Position numbers and translations under genes: made by a program. From the NCBI RefSeq assembly GCF_900101815.1, contig NZ_FNAO01000002.1, positions 496,001 through 560,000 of the forward strand: a DNA stretch of 64,000 nucleotides, written 5' to 3'. The stretch comes from Pricia antarctica (GTDB lineage Bacteria > Bacteroidota > Bacteroidia > Flavobacteriales > Flavobacteriaceae). The notes below the pieces were generated by a model. That model was not told where the DNA came from, searched no databases, and worked only from the letters and a program-made list of their open reading frames with translations. Shown here one piece after another: positions 17,799 to 27,093 of the stretch. Within the stretch, counting starts at the first letter, position 1; the number at the start of each line of letters is the position of its first letter.

Positions 17799-20234
17799 CT
17801 ATTTTAAGGTGAAAGTTGTTTTTAAAAGGGCATCGGAATCCGTTCCCACGAAAACCTCGAATTCGCCGGGATCGGCCACAAAATCCAATTCGCTGTTATA
17901 GAACTTTAAGTCTTCCGGTTGCAGTTCCAAGGTAACCATTTTTTGCTCCCCTTTTTTCAAAAACTCCTTTCTAAAACCTTTCAATTCTCGTTTCGGGGGG
18001 GTAATACTGCGCACTACATCCCTTAGATACAGCTGAACCACTTCTTCACCATCAAAGTTGCCCGTGTTTTTCAAGTTGACCGAAACGGTCAAAGCTTCGT
18101 CCCTACCGATTTCGGATTTGTTCAGTTTAAGATTCGAATATTCGAATTCCGTATAGCTTAAACCGTATCCAAAGGGTAGCAAAGGGGAGTTGGGCGCATC
18201 CAAATAATTGGATTTGAATTTTTGGAAGGCTTGGGATTCGGCGGGGCGTCCGGTATTTTTCATGCTATGATAAATAGGAATTTGTCCTACACTTCTAGGC
18301 CAAGTGGCCGTCAGTTTTCCGGAAGGATTATAATCCCCAAAAACCACATCGGCGATGGCATTACCAGCCTCCACTCCGGGATGCCAAACCTGAAGAATGC
18401 TTACCGGAAGCTTAAATTCGGTTTCAATGGTCAGCGGTCGGCCGCTCATCAAAACCAGTACCACTGGTTTTCCGGTTTTAACCAAGGCCTGTATCAGTTT
18501 TTTTTGGGCATCGGGAATCGAAATATCCGTTCGGCTGGCGGCCTCTCCTGTCATTTCGCTGGCCTCGCCTACTACGGCAACGATCGCATCGGACGCCTTG
18601 GCCACTTCAAGGGCTTCGTTTAAAAGGGTTTCGGGGGAACGTTTATCGATTTCTATTTTTGGTCCGAATACGTTTACGTTTTTGGCCATGACGGTATCGT
18701 TGGAAATATTGGCACCCTTGGCATAGCGTATCGCAGCATCGGGAGCGACCTTTTTAAATCCTTCTAGCACGGTAACGGCCAATTCAGGATCACCGGTAGG
18801 CGCCCAGGTGCCGAGCATATTGTTCCGGCTATCGGCCAAGGGGCCTATCAGGGCGATTTTAGCCGTTTTTTTTAGGGGCAGGGTATTATGGTGTGTCTTA
18901 AGGAGGACAAAACTGTGCGCTGCGACCTTGCGGGCCAAGTTTCGGTTTTCGTCGGTCAGGATGTCCTTTTCAGGCCGTTTTTCATCGGAATAGCGAAACG
19001 GATCGTCGAAAAGTCCCAATTTGTGCTTGGCTTCCAAAATACGTCTACAGGCATTGGTGATTGCCGCTTCAGTCACCTTGCCTTCATCTAAAGATTTTTT
19101 AAGGGTGGTCAAAAATCCTTCCCCAACCATATCCATATCCAGACCCGCAGTAATGGCCTGCGCCGAAACGGCTTGTAGGTCGCCCAAGCCATGGGCGATC
19201 ATTTCGTTGACCGAGGTGTAGTCGGAGACCACGAACCCCTGAAATCCCCAACGTTTTCGCAACAGGTCGGTGATCAGCCATTTGTTGCCCGAGGCGGGAA
19301 CGCCGTCAACGTCGTTAAATGAAGTCATGGCACTGGCGACTCCCGCGTCGACCGCCGCTTTGTACGGCGGCAGGTATTGGTTAAACATTTTTACCTTGCC
19401 CATATCCACCGAATTGTAATCGCGGCCCCCTTCGACGGCCCCGTATAACGCTAAATGTTTTACGCAGGCCAGCATCGTATTGGGTGCGGTCAAATCACTG
19501 CCCTGATAACCCTGCACCATGGCGGTAGCAATGGCAGAGCCCAAGTAGGGATCCTCTCCGGCCCCCTCTGCGATACGACCCCAGCGCGGATCGCGGGCGA
19601 TATCGACCATGGGTGAGAAGTTCCAGTTGATGCCGTCGGCCGTGGCCTCCTTGGCCGCGGTCTGTGCCACTTGCTTGATCAATTCCATATCCCAGCTCGA
19701 GGCGGAGCCCAAGGGAATGGGAAAGGTGGTCTTGTAACCGTGAATCACATCGGAACCGATAAGTAGGGGAATCTTTAAACGGGAACTGTTGACCGCAATT
19801 TCCTGTGCCTTGCGCACCTTATCGGGGCCCGTAACCCCAAAGATACCGCCAACTTCGCCCGCCTTGATCTTGCCCTCGACATCTTCGCTCACTACGGATC
19901 CGGTAGCCACACCGCCCCCCGGGGTCAACAGGTTCAGTTGACCTATTTTTTCGGCTAGGGTCATTTTTTGCAAAAGGGACTCCACCTCGGGGATGGTATT
20001 TTGCCCTTGTGCCGTAAAAGGACCTAAGCCTATCAAAAGGACGATAGCAATAAAGGGCATCCCTAAAAACCTTATTTTGGTTACTGACTTGTTATTTTTC
20101 CCACCTACTTCGTTGCCAAAATACTCATTTAGCCATGCCAAACCCCGTTTTTGGCGCCTAGTAACTGAAAAAAATCCCTGCTTCATCAATACAAAAAGAA
20201 ATATTAGAGATGCCCTATATTTTTGGAGTCTCAT
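17799..20234 (-). CDS. GH3 beta-glycosidase (beta-glucosidase type)
   Basis: Secreted GH3 enzyme. The catalytic (alpha/beta)8 domain holds GSDVIHGYKTTFPIPL, the KHLALYGAVEGGRDYN region and the nucleophile stretch FVVSDYTS; the second alpha/beta sandwich and a fibronectin III-like end (RDVVRSITPPKRELKGF) follow, giving the usual three-domain length. The N-terminus is uncertain. ATG 20234 lies 1 nt after the stop of the PHP gene and would be coupled to it but adds an odd 58-residue extension. ATG 20060 (MPFIAIVLLIGLG) gives a tidy hydrophobic signal ending AQG but lacks a basic start. GH3 enzymes remove terminal beta-linked glucose, xylose or HexNAc; here beta-glucoside is most likely. Confidence 0.92.
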   Translation of the reverse strand: MRLQKYRASLIFLFVLMKQGFFSVTRRQKRGLAWLNEYFGNEVGGKNNKSVTKIRFLGMPFIAIVLLIGLGPFTAQGQNTIPEVESLLQKMTLAEKIGQLNLLTPGGGVATGSVVSEDVEGKIKAGEVGGIFGVTGPDKVRKAQEIAVNSSRLKIPLLIGSDVIHGYKTTFPIPLGSASSWDMELIKQVAQTAAKEATADGINWNFSPMVDIARDPRWGRIAEGAGEDPYLGSAIATAMVQGYQGSDLTAPNTMLACVKHLALYGAVEGGRDYNSVDMGKVKMFNQYLPPYKAAVDAGVASAMTSFNDVDGVPASGNKWLITDLLRKRWGFQGFVVSDYTSVNEMIAHGLGDLQAVSAQAITAGLDMDMVGEGFLTTLKKSLDEGKVTEAAITNACRRILEAKHKLGLFDDPFRYSDEKRPEKDILTDENRNLARKVAAHSFVLLKTHHNTLPLKKTAKIALIGPLADSRNNMLGTWAPTGDPELAVTVLEGFKKVAPDAAIRYAKGANISNDTVMAKNVNVFGPKIEIDKRSPETLLNEALEVAKASDAIVAVVGEASEMTGEAASRTDISIPDAQKKLIQALVKTGKPVVLVLMSGRPLTIETEFKLPVSILQVWHPGVEAGNAIADVVFGDYNPSGKLTATWPRSVGQIPIYHSMKNTGRPAESQAFQKFKSNYLDAPNSPLLPFGYGLSYTEFEYSNLKLNKSEIGRDEALTVSVNLKNTGNFDGEEVVQLYLRDVVRSITPPKRELKGFRKEFLKKGEQKMVTLELQPEDLKFYNSELDFVADPGEFEVFVGTDSDALLKTTFTLK

Positions 20235-20235
20235 T

Positions 20236-21432
20236 TCATTTTGAATTTATGATTATGGGCTGGGTCCAGGCTTTTTCAAATTCGGTCTCATCAAAAAAGT
20301 TTTGGTTCGTTTTGTCCGATATGACCTTGGCCCTTACAAAAACATATCCGTCTGGGAATGTGAAATTTGCGTGGGTACCTTCGACCTTCTCTATGATTTG
20401 GGATGTTTTGGAAGATGCATCCCTTCCAATCAACTGAATTTCATAATGCACTCCAGGCTCGGAAGCTATTTCAATTTTTAGGCGGTCGTTACTGATTTCC
20501 AAATGCTTTAAGACCACTCCCGTAGAAGCATAGAAATCTCCTTTTTCCATGGCCTCGATAATGCTGGAGGCTTTCAGGGAATCTGTTCTGACCATCAACC
20601 ATCCCCTTCCGGGATTGCTATAACTTTTATCAAACCGATGGTAATGGTGACTGTCGTCGGTAGCCAATCCATATAACAAAGGTTTCTTTTCCTGTAGATA
20701 GGAACTATTTATCAAATCCCACATTTCTTCGGTGCCCAGATGGGTCGAATCGCCTTCATTGTGTACCGCGGGATGCCCGTTATATACCTCGAAAAATCGC
20801 ACATCGTGCAAGGGGATAAAATCATCGGCTGAAATACCGTACCCAAAGTTCGGGTGGTTGATATGGGGCATGATCGGCACATGTAAGCTTTTACGCTGTT
20901 GTAAAACGGCATCGATATTATTTTGGATAACTTCGGTGACACTTTCACCGTTCTTTGGATCTATTTTCTGTTGGATATTGGTGGCGTTAATGTGGATGGG
21001 CTTATCCCCAAAGTTGGTGGTCAATTCTTCGGATTGAATGATCAAGAATTCGCCATCTTCCTCAAAAAGTGGCCGATATTCCATTAAAGTCTTCAATTTC
21101 ACTTTCGTGTGGCCTACGCTGTCCAATTTATGGATTACCCAGTCCTCTCCATATTTTTTAAGGTAGTCTCTAAAACCTTTTTGTAGATATTCTTTTTCGG
21201 ATAAGGTGATCCATTTTTCGCCCTCTGCCAAAGTGTTATGATCGGAGAGTACCGTAAAATCATATCCGTCGGACTTATACCATTCCATGATCATTTCCGG
21301 AAATTGATCTCCGTCGCTCCAATACGAATGGGCATGCAGATTGCCTTTGTACCATTTTTTATCCTGCGAAAACCCCTGAAAATGCAGAAATAGCACGGAA
21401 AGAATTATGCCTAAAAAAACCTTGTTTGTCAT
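20236..21432 (-). CDS. secreted PHP-domain metal-dependent hydrolase
   Basis: 398 residues with a Sec signal (MTNKVFLGIILSVLFLHFQG). The metal-binding PHP motifs are present: GNLHAHSYWSDG at the start, LSDHNTLAEG, PHINHPNFGYG and ATDDSHHYH, which together supply the His/Asp cluster for two or three metals. PHP enzymes hydrolyse phosphoesters, but secreted forms in sugar loci have no settled substrate. It is the first gene of the PHP-GH3-DUF1080 operon. Upstream of it lies the relic at 21482-21791, so its original promoter region may have been altered by that rearrangement. Confidence 0.88.
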   Translation of the reverse strand: MTNKVFLGIILSVLFLHFQGFSQDKKWYKGNLHAHSYWSDGDQFPEMIMEWYKSDGYDFTVLSDHNTLAEGEKWITLSEKEYLQKGFRDYLKKYGEDWVIHKLDSVGHTKVKLKTLMEYRPLFEEDGEFLIIQSEELTTNFGDKPIHINATNIQQKIDPKNGESVTEVIQNNIDAVLQQRKSLHVPIMPHINHPNFGYGISADDFIPLHDVRFFEVYNGHPAVHNEGDSTHLGTEEMWDLINSSYLQEKKPLLYGLATDDSHHYHRFDKSYSNPGRGWLMVRTDSLKASSIIEAMEKGDFYASTGVVLKHLEISNDRLKIEIASEPGVHYEIQLIGRDASSKTSQIIEKVEGTHANFTFPDGYVFVRAKVISDKTNQNFFDETEFEKAWTQPIIINSK

Positions 21433-21481
21433 CTTATGTTTGATTGAGAGCCTGTTTCAGGTTCTTGTTCCATCGAAGCCC

Positions 21482-21791
21482 TTATTCCACTTTCACCACC
21501 GGACTTCTTTCCCCCACGCCATTTTCACTAAAGGCCTCGACTGCAAAATAGTAATTTTGTTCGGAATTCAACCACCTTAGCGTAACCGAAGTACTGTCGT
21601 AGCCCAACCAAGAGCTGTAGAGTTTGTCGGGCGCAAAAAGTTCGCCATTCTCGTTTGCCGCTAGGCCCCAATTTTTGCTTGCTGCGTTGTAGTCGAAGAT
21701 TTTATAGTTGTGGATGGGAGGTAACAGATTTTGCCCCGTTAAAGTAACTGGGAGGATAAGAAAAAGTAGCAGCCCACAAAAAAAAATTCAT
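21482..21791 (-). pseudogene. chimeric gene relic: signal and propeller-regulator N-terminus joined to an FN3 C-terminus
   Basis: On the minus strand one frame encodes a hydrophobic signal (LLLFLILPVTLTGQ), then LPPIHNYKIFDYNAASKNWG and LAANENGELFA, typical of the start of triple-tyrosine/two-component-propeller sensor proteins, then without a stop SSWLGYDSTSVTLRWL and NYYFAVEAFSENGVGE, typical of a fibronectin III domain ending a secreted glycoside hydrolase, then TAA at 21484-21482. The natural ATG (21791-21789) is followed by AA and nine Ts, which puts it one base out of frame with the rest; 310 nt is not a multiple of three. I read this as the scar of a deletion between two genes plus a homopolymer slip. 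Whether it is ever translated is unknown. Confidence 0.72.
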
Positions 21792-21994
21792 TGCCTTAGG
21801 GTGTTTCTATTAACAACAACAAGTTACAAAAAACAAAGATGCAACAATCATCAAGGCCTTTCCATTGATTTGATGCATACCCTCAAAAATAATTTCATTT
21901 ACATCATCCCATTATCGAATACTTTCGTAAATAGCCCTGAATGTAGCGGTTTGAAATTAATACAGAATTGGCAAAAACTCATAAGCAAAGGTTT

Positions 21995-22002
21995 TACTTT
22001 TG
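21995..22002 (+). promoter_or_regulatory. putative -7 box for tamB
   Basis: TACTTTTG fits TAnnTTTG exactly; a TTG at 21968-21970 is a weak -33 candidate. Transcription would begin near 22009, just upstream of the proposed TTG start at 22029, which supports that start over the much longer upstream ORF. Confidence 0.45.
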
Positions 22003-22028
22003 AATTTTATGAGACTTATCGACCCACT

Positions 22029-25000
22029 TTGGAGAAAAAGAAAAGAAATAAAATTTTACGGCGTTTAGGTCGGGTGTTCCTCGTAATAATCTTGCTATTT
22101 GTGGCTTTGGTGCTTTTTATCCGCAGCCCTTGGGGGCAGGATATCATTGTGACGAAGGCTACGGATTATGTTTCTGGTAAAACGGGTACGAAGGTCGAGA
22201 TTGACCGTTTGTTCCTCACGTTTTCAGGGAATTTGTCTTTGGAAGGCTTATATCTGGAGGATAAAAAAGGGGATACTTTAGTCTATTCAAAGGCCTTGGA
22301 AGCCGATGTGGGCTTGTCGCAGCTGACTTTTGGGAACGAATTCGATCTCGAATATTTGAGATGGGAAGGCCTAAAAGCGAATGTCACCCGACAGGAAGGT
22401 TCCGAGGATTTCAATTTTACTTTTTTAATCGATGCCTTTGTGTCGCAGGATTCGGTTCCTGCTCCCGAACAAGCGAAATCCGAACCTATGGCGATCAACG
22501 TTGGTTCCATTGATTTGAACGATTTTGATATCGTTTACGATGATGGATTTATGGGTATTGACAGTAAATTCAGGCTCGGTCGATTATACTTGGAGGCCAA
22601 TACCATCGATCTAGAGGCCATGCGTTTCGAATTGGACGATCTCGAACTGAGCGACACCGAGGCTGTTTATAAGCAGACCAAGCCCTTTCCGGAAACGGAG
22701 GATACCACCGAAACGGCTTTACCCTTTCTGGCGGTCGAAAGTTTTAAGATCGAGAAGGTAAGGGCGAATTACCACTCCTTGCCGGATAGCGTAATGGCCG
22801 ATGTCGAAATCGGGAATTTCCTATTGGAATTGCCAAAAGCCGATCTCGCCAAGAACGATATCGAGGTAGCAACTTTGGAGCTTAAAAATTCCGATATTTC
22901 CCTGCGGATGCCCGGGCAGTCAGCACAATCGGAAGACTCGGTTGCCGTTGCCCATACCGGTTTCGAATGGCCGGAATTTTTGGTGCAAGTGGATAAGATC
23001 GATTTTGAAAACAACAATATCGCCTACGCTACGGGAAATAATAGTCCCCAAGCCGGAAAGTTCAATCCCGATGCCGTGGCCATTTCCCATTTCACCTTTC
23101 AGGCCAGCGCAATCGAATATCGGCCAAAAGCCGCAAACCTAGAGCTGCGGCAACTAGCCTTTAACGAAAAGAGCGGATTCCAGTTAAAGGATTTCGCCTT
23201 CAGTGCCCGTCTTAAAGATGGCAGCGCGGCCATTTCGGGGCTAAAAATTCGAACGAAAAACAGTTCCGTTTCAGGAGATATGTCTTTGGAATATGCCTCC
23301 GTAGACGCACTGATCGAAACTCCTGAAAATGCCCAAATCGATATAAATATTCCCGACCTGAATCTGGCCCTGCAGGATGCCTATGTTTTTCAGCCCGACC
23401 TCGCCAACAACGAATACATCAAAAAAGTGGCCGAAAGACCCGTTACCGGTAATCTTGAGGCCAACGGTACTTTGGCCAGTATCCAAATACCGAATTTGAA
23501 TATCGATTGGGGCGAAACCACCTCGCTAGTCGCAAAGGGGCAGGTGAACCATGTCACAGAACCCGAGTCTCTTTCCTTTGATTTCAATACCATTAGGGCT
23601 ACTTCCGCAAGAAATGATGTGTTGCAATTTGTATCCGAAGATAGTTTGGGCATATCCATACCCGAAACGATTCTTGTGGATGCCTCCGCTAAGGGCTCCG
23701 TCGATGATATGGCTGCGGATGTCCTCCTGAAAATTCCCGAAGGTACCGTACAGCTTACCGGTAGCTATTCCAATCGACAGAGCATCGCTTTTGACGGCAA
23801 TTTGAAAGTGGATAGTCTGCAGTTGGACAAAATCTTAAAAAACGAACAGCTGGGGGCAATAACCTTTACCATGGACGCCAAGGGTAGTGGCAGCAGCTCC
23901 AGCACGCTCAACGTCTCCTTAAAATCCGATTTCCAGCAACTTTCTTTCAAGGATTATGATTTTTCGAATCTCGCGTTAGAAGGGGATATCGTCGACGGCA
24001 AGGGCGATATCGACCTGAATTTTAAGGATGATAACCTGAACCTGAAGACGAACTTTCAAGTCGACCTTGATTCGTTGGACTCCAACATAAAACTCGATTT
24101 AAACCTGATCGGGGCCGATTTGCAGGCATTGGGGGTCACCCAAGAAAATATCAGGGCAGGGATGAAATTGAATGCCAATTTCAGCGGAAATGCCGAAGAT
24201 TTTAGCATTGACGGCCTACTTTCCGAAGGTACCGTGGTCTACGAAAACAAACAGTACAAACTGGGCAACATCCATCTGAATGCTGCAATTAGCACAAAAA
24301 GTACCGAAGCCAGCATCGACAGCGATTTTCTCACAGGCGACCTGAAGTCCAACGCCACTCCCGATAAGATTACCGCCGCCCTGCAAAGGCAGTTCGAGGG
24401 GTATTTCTCCGATGCCGTTGTTTCCGATACCATTTCCGACGCCGTGCGATTACAAATGAATGCGCATTTTAGGACCCTCCCTATTTTAACGGATGTATTC
24501 CTCAAAGGCTTGGAACGTTTGGATACCTTAAATTTAAAAGCCGATTTTGACGCATCCACTAAAAAGCTGTCGGCCAGGCTCGACCTGCCTACCGTCACCT
24601 ATGCCGGTTCATCCGTCGACAGCCTTGAGGTACTGCTCGACGGTAATGCTACCGATCTCGATTTTAGCGCGGGACTGGCGGCCTTGAAATCCGACCCCAT
24701 AAATGTGAAACGCATACTTTTCAAGGGGGACCTAAAGAACAAGCAGATGCATTTGGACTTCAGTTCTTTTGACGACCAAGAACAACTGGTGCACCTGGCG
24801 GCGGAAATGGCCTTGAAAAAAGATACGGTCAACTTGAGCATTTCCCCCAAAAACCTAGTATTCAACAAAAAGCCATGGTCCGTTCCGGAAGATAATCAAA
24901 TAGCTATAGGGGATAAGCTGTTGCATTTTAAAAACTTTATCCTTAGCCGTAACGACCAACGGCTTACCCTAAGCAATGCTATCGAGGGCGTAGAAAAAGA

Positions 25001-27086
25001 GCATATCGGTTTGCGTTTTGATAATTTTAAGTTGCAGACTATTTTAAGTCTATTGAATCCTGACGAAGCCTTGGCGGGGGGATTGGTAAAGGGGAACGTG
25101 GTGGTCGAAAATCCTTATGGTGCGACGGGCATCGTGGCCGATTTCAACATTGACGATCTCAAGGTCATGGAGAATGCCTTAGGAAATCTTTCGTTGAATG
25201 CTGCGTCAAAGGGTCAGGGAAGCTACGATTTTGACCTTGCCTTAAAAGACGGGGGCATCGATTTTGATCTTACGGGAGATTATGCCGCTGCCGAAGCCGG
25301 TGCAAAACTAGATTTGGATCTCATTTTGAACAAAGTGGAACTTGCGGCAATCGAAGGTCTTTCCCAAGGGGCGATCAAAGAGGCCAGCGGATATGTATCT
25401 GGAAACGTAAAAGTCAGCGGAACCACCGCCGAACCCAAATACCAAGGGCAGTTCGATTTCAATCAAGTGGCGTTCAACGCGGCTACCTTAAATAATGTAT
25501 TCAAAATAGATAATGAAACGCTAAAAGTGGATAATTCCGGACTCTATCTTGACACCTTTAAGATTTCGGATGCCAACAACAACGCGTTTACTATCGGCGG
25601 TTCTATCCTGACCGAAGAATTGACCAATCCCGCTTTTGACCTTAGCCTGAAGGCCAAGGCTTTTCAGGTGTTGAACTCCACCGAAGAAGATAATGAACTG
25701 TTTTACGGCAAGGCCAGCTTCGATACCGATATGACGGTGGGGGGCAATCTTGACCTTCCTAAGGTAGAAGGAAAACTGCGCATACGAAAGGTCACCGACG
25801 TCACCTTCGTAGTGCCCGAAGAACAATTGGACGTGCAGGAAAGAGACGGTGTGGTTATCTTTGTCAACCGCGAAAATCCCGATGCCATACTCACCAAAAA
25901 CGAAGAAGAAGAGGCCCCGGCATTTTTTAAGGGGATGAACGTCGATGCCATACTGGAAATCGCCAACGATGCTGTATTCAACGTGATTATCGACAAAAAG
26001 ACCGGCGATAACCTGCAGGTTTCCGGTGAGGCGGCCTTGAACCTAAATATAGAGCCGAACGGAAGAATCGGTCTTTCCGGCCGGTACGAGGTGAACTCCG
26101 GCCACTACGAAACCAGTCTCTATAATTTAGTAAAACGTAAATTCGAGATAAAGCCCGGAAGCACCGTTACTTGGCGGGGTGAACCGATGGACGCGGCCTT
26201 GGATGTTACCGCCGTCTATGAGGTAGAAACCTCAGCGGCGCCTTTGATGACCACGGTAACTTCGGGAGAAGATCCTAATGTGGCCGGAAAATTTCGCCAG
26301 GTATTGCCCTTTTTGGTATACCTTAATGTAAAGGGCGAACTGTTGCAGCCCAAACTATCTTTCGGGATGGATATGCCCGAGGATGAGCAAGGTGCCCTGG
26401 GCGGCGCGGTATACGGTCGGGTACAGCAACTGAACGAACAAGAAAGCGAACTGAACAAGCAAGTATTTTCGCTTTTGGCGCTCAATAAGTTTTTTCCGGT
26501 CTCCGGAAGTGATGGTAGTGGCGGCGGTACCGCGGCAATTGCGAGGGACAATGTGAACAAGATGCTCTCGGGACAGTTGAACTCCTATTCCGATAAGGTT
26601 TTTGGCAATACCGGCATCGACCTCAATTTCGACCTCGACAGCTTTACCGATTATCAGGGCGATAGTCCCCAAGACCGTACCCAGCTCAATATCAACGCCC
26701 AGAAAAAACTGTTCGACGACCGCTTGATTGTCACCGCGGGCAGTGCGGTAGATGTCGAGGGCAGTTCGTCGCAGAGCCAAGGTTCGACCCCGCTCATCGG
26801 AAACGTTAGTCTAGAATATTTGCTGACCGAAAACGGGAGGTATCGATTAAGGGGCTTCCGAAAAAACGAGTATACCAATGTCATCGACGGGCAGTTGATC
26901 GTAACGGGCGCGGCCTTGATATTCAATCGGGAGTTCAATAAGTTCAGCGAGCTTTTTAATCCTCTGAAAGAGGAGGTTAAAGAGGAGGTGGAGGTTGATA
27001 AAGAGGATACCGATAAAAACGCGGATAGTGAGGATAATGATAAGAAAGACGATAGCGTCAAGAACGAGTCAAAAGAGAAGAAATAA
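22029..27086 (+). CDS. tamB: translocation and assembly module protein TamB (DUF490/AsmA-like)
   Basis: About 1685 residues from the proposed TTG start at 22029 (LEKKKRNKILRRLG), which gives a basic N-terminus followed by one membrane helix (VFLVIILLFVALVLFI). The frame is open up to 21708, but that upstream part lies antisense to the relic and is not protein-like. The body is a long run of beta-rich AsmA-like repeats, and the DUF490 domain lies near the C-terminus (GRYEVNSGHYETSLYNLVKR and PGSTVTWRGEPMDAALDV). A low-complexity acidic/lysine tail ends the protein. TamB spans the periplasm and works with the Omp85 partner encoded 7 nt downstream to deliver lipids or proteins to the outer membrane. 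Confidence 0.93.
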   Translation: MEKKKRNKILRRLGRVFLVIILLFVALVLFIRSPWGQDIIVTKATDYVSGKTGTKVEIDRLFLTFSGNLSLEGLYLEDKKGDTLVYSKALEADVGLSQLTFGNEFDLEYLRWEGLKANVTRQEGSEDFNFTFLIDAFVSQDSVPAPEQAKSEPMAINVGSIDLNDFDIVYDDGFMGIDSKFRLGRLYLEANTIDLEAMRFELDDLELSDTEAVYKQTKPFPETEDTTETALPFLAVESFKIEKVRANYHSLPDSVMADVEIGNFLLELPKADLAKNDIEVATLELKNSDISLRMPGQSAQSEDSVAVAHTGFEWPEFLVQVDKIDFENNNIAYATGNNSPQAGKFNPDAVAISHFTFQASAIEYRPKAANLELRQLAFNEKSGFQLKDFAFSARLKDGSAAISGLKIRTKNSSVSGDMSLEYASVDALIETPENAQIDINIPDLNLALQDAYVFQPDLANNEYIKKVAERPVTGNLEANGTLASIQIPNLNIDWGETTSLVAKGQVNHVTEPESLSFDFNTIRATSARNDVLQFVSEDSLGISIPETILVDASAKGSVDDMAADVLLKIPEGTVQLTGSYSNRQSIAFDGNLKVDSLQLDKILKNEQLGAITFTMDAKGSGSSSSTLNVSLKSDFQQLSFKDYDFSNLALEGDIVDGKGDIDLNFKDDNLNLKTNFQVDLDSLDSNIKLDLNLIGADLQALGVTQENIRAGMKLNANFSGNAEDFSIDGLLSEGTVVYENKQYKLGNIHLNAAISTKSTEASIDSDFLTGDLKSNATPDKITAALQRQFEGYFSDAVVSDTISDAVRLQMNAHFRTLPILTDVFLKGLERLDTLNLKADFDASTKKLSARLDLPTVTYAGSSVDSLEVLLDGNATDLDFSAGLAALKSDPINVKRILFKGDLKNKQMHLDFSSFDDQEQLVHLAAEMALKKDTVNLSISPKNLVFNKKPWSVPEDNQIAIGDKLLHFKNFILSRNDQRLTLSNAIEGVEKEHIGLRFDNFKLQTILSLLNPDEALAGGLVKGNVVVENPYGATGIVADFNIDDLKVMENALGNLSLNAASKGQGSYDFDLALKDGGIDFDLTGDYAAAEAGAKLDLDLILNKVELAAIEGLSQGAIKEASGYVSGNVKVSGTTAEPKYQGQFDFNQVAFNAATLNNVFKIDNETLKVDNSGLYLDTFKISDANNNAFTIGGSILTEELTNPAFDLSLKAKAFQVLNSTEEDNELFYGKASFDTDMTVGGNLDLPKVEGKLRIRKVTDVTFVVPEEQLDVQERDGVVIFVNRENPDAILTKNEEEEAPAFFKGMNVDAILEIANDAVFNVIIDKKTGDNLQVSGEAALNLNIEPNGRIGLSGRYEVNSGHYETSLYNLVKRKFEIKPGSTVTWRGEPMDAALDVTAVYEVETSAAPLMTTVTSGEDPNVAGKFRQVLPFLVYLNVKGELLQPKLSFGMDMPEDEQGALGGAVYGRVQQLNEQESELNKQVFSLLALNKFFPVSGSDGSGGGTAAIARDNVNKMLSGQLNSYSDKVFGNTGIDLNFDLDSFTDYQGDSPQDRTQLNINAQKKLFDDRLIVTAGSAVDVEGSSSQSQGSTPLIGNVSLEYLLTENGRYRLRGFRKNEYTNVIDGQLIVTGAALIFNREFNKFSELFNPLKEEVKEEVEVDKEDTDKNADSEDNDKKDDSVKNESKEKK

Positions 27087-27093
27087 TACCTAA

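Noticed and set aside
21708-22028. N-terminal extension of the tamB frame up to 21708
   Set aside because: The extension lies antisense to the relic, is rich in Lys/Ser/Cys without protein-like pattern, and a -7 box at 21995-22002 places the transcript start downstream of it.
24239-24868. Minus-strand ORFs inside tamB
   Set aside because: They are in the complementary frame of a well-supported long gene and have Ser/Arg-rich shadow composition.
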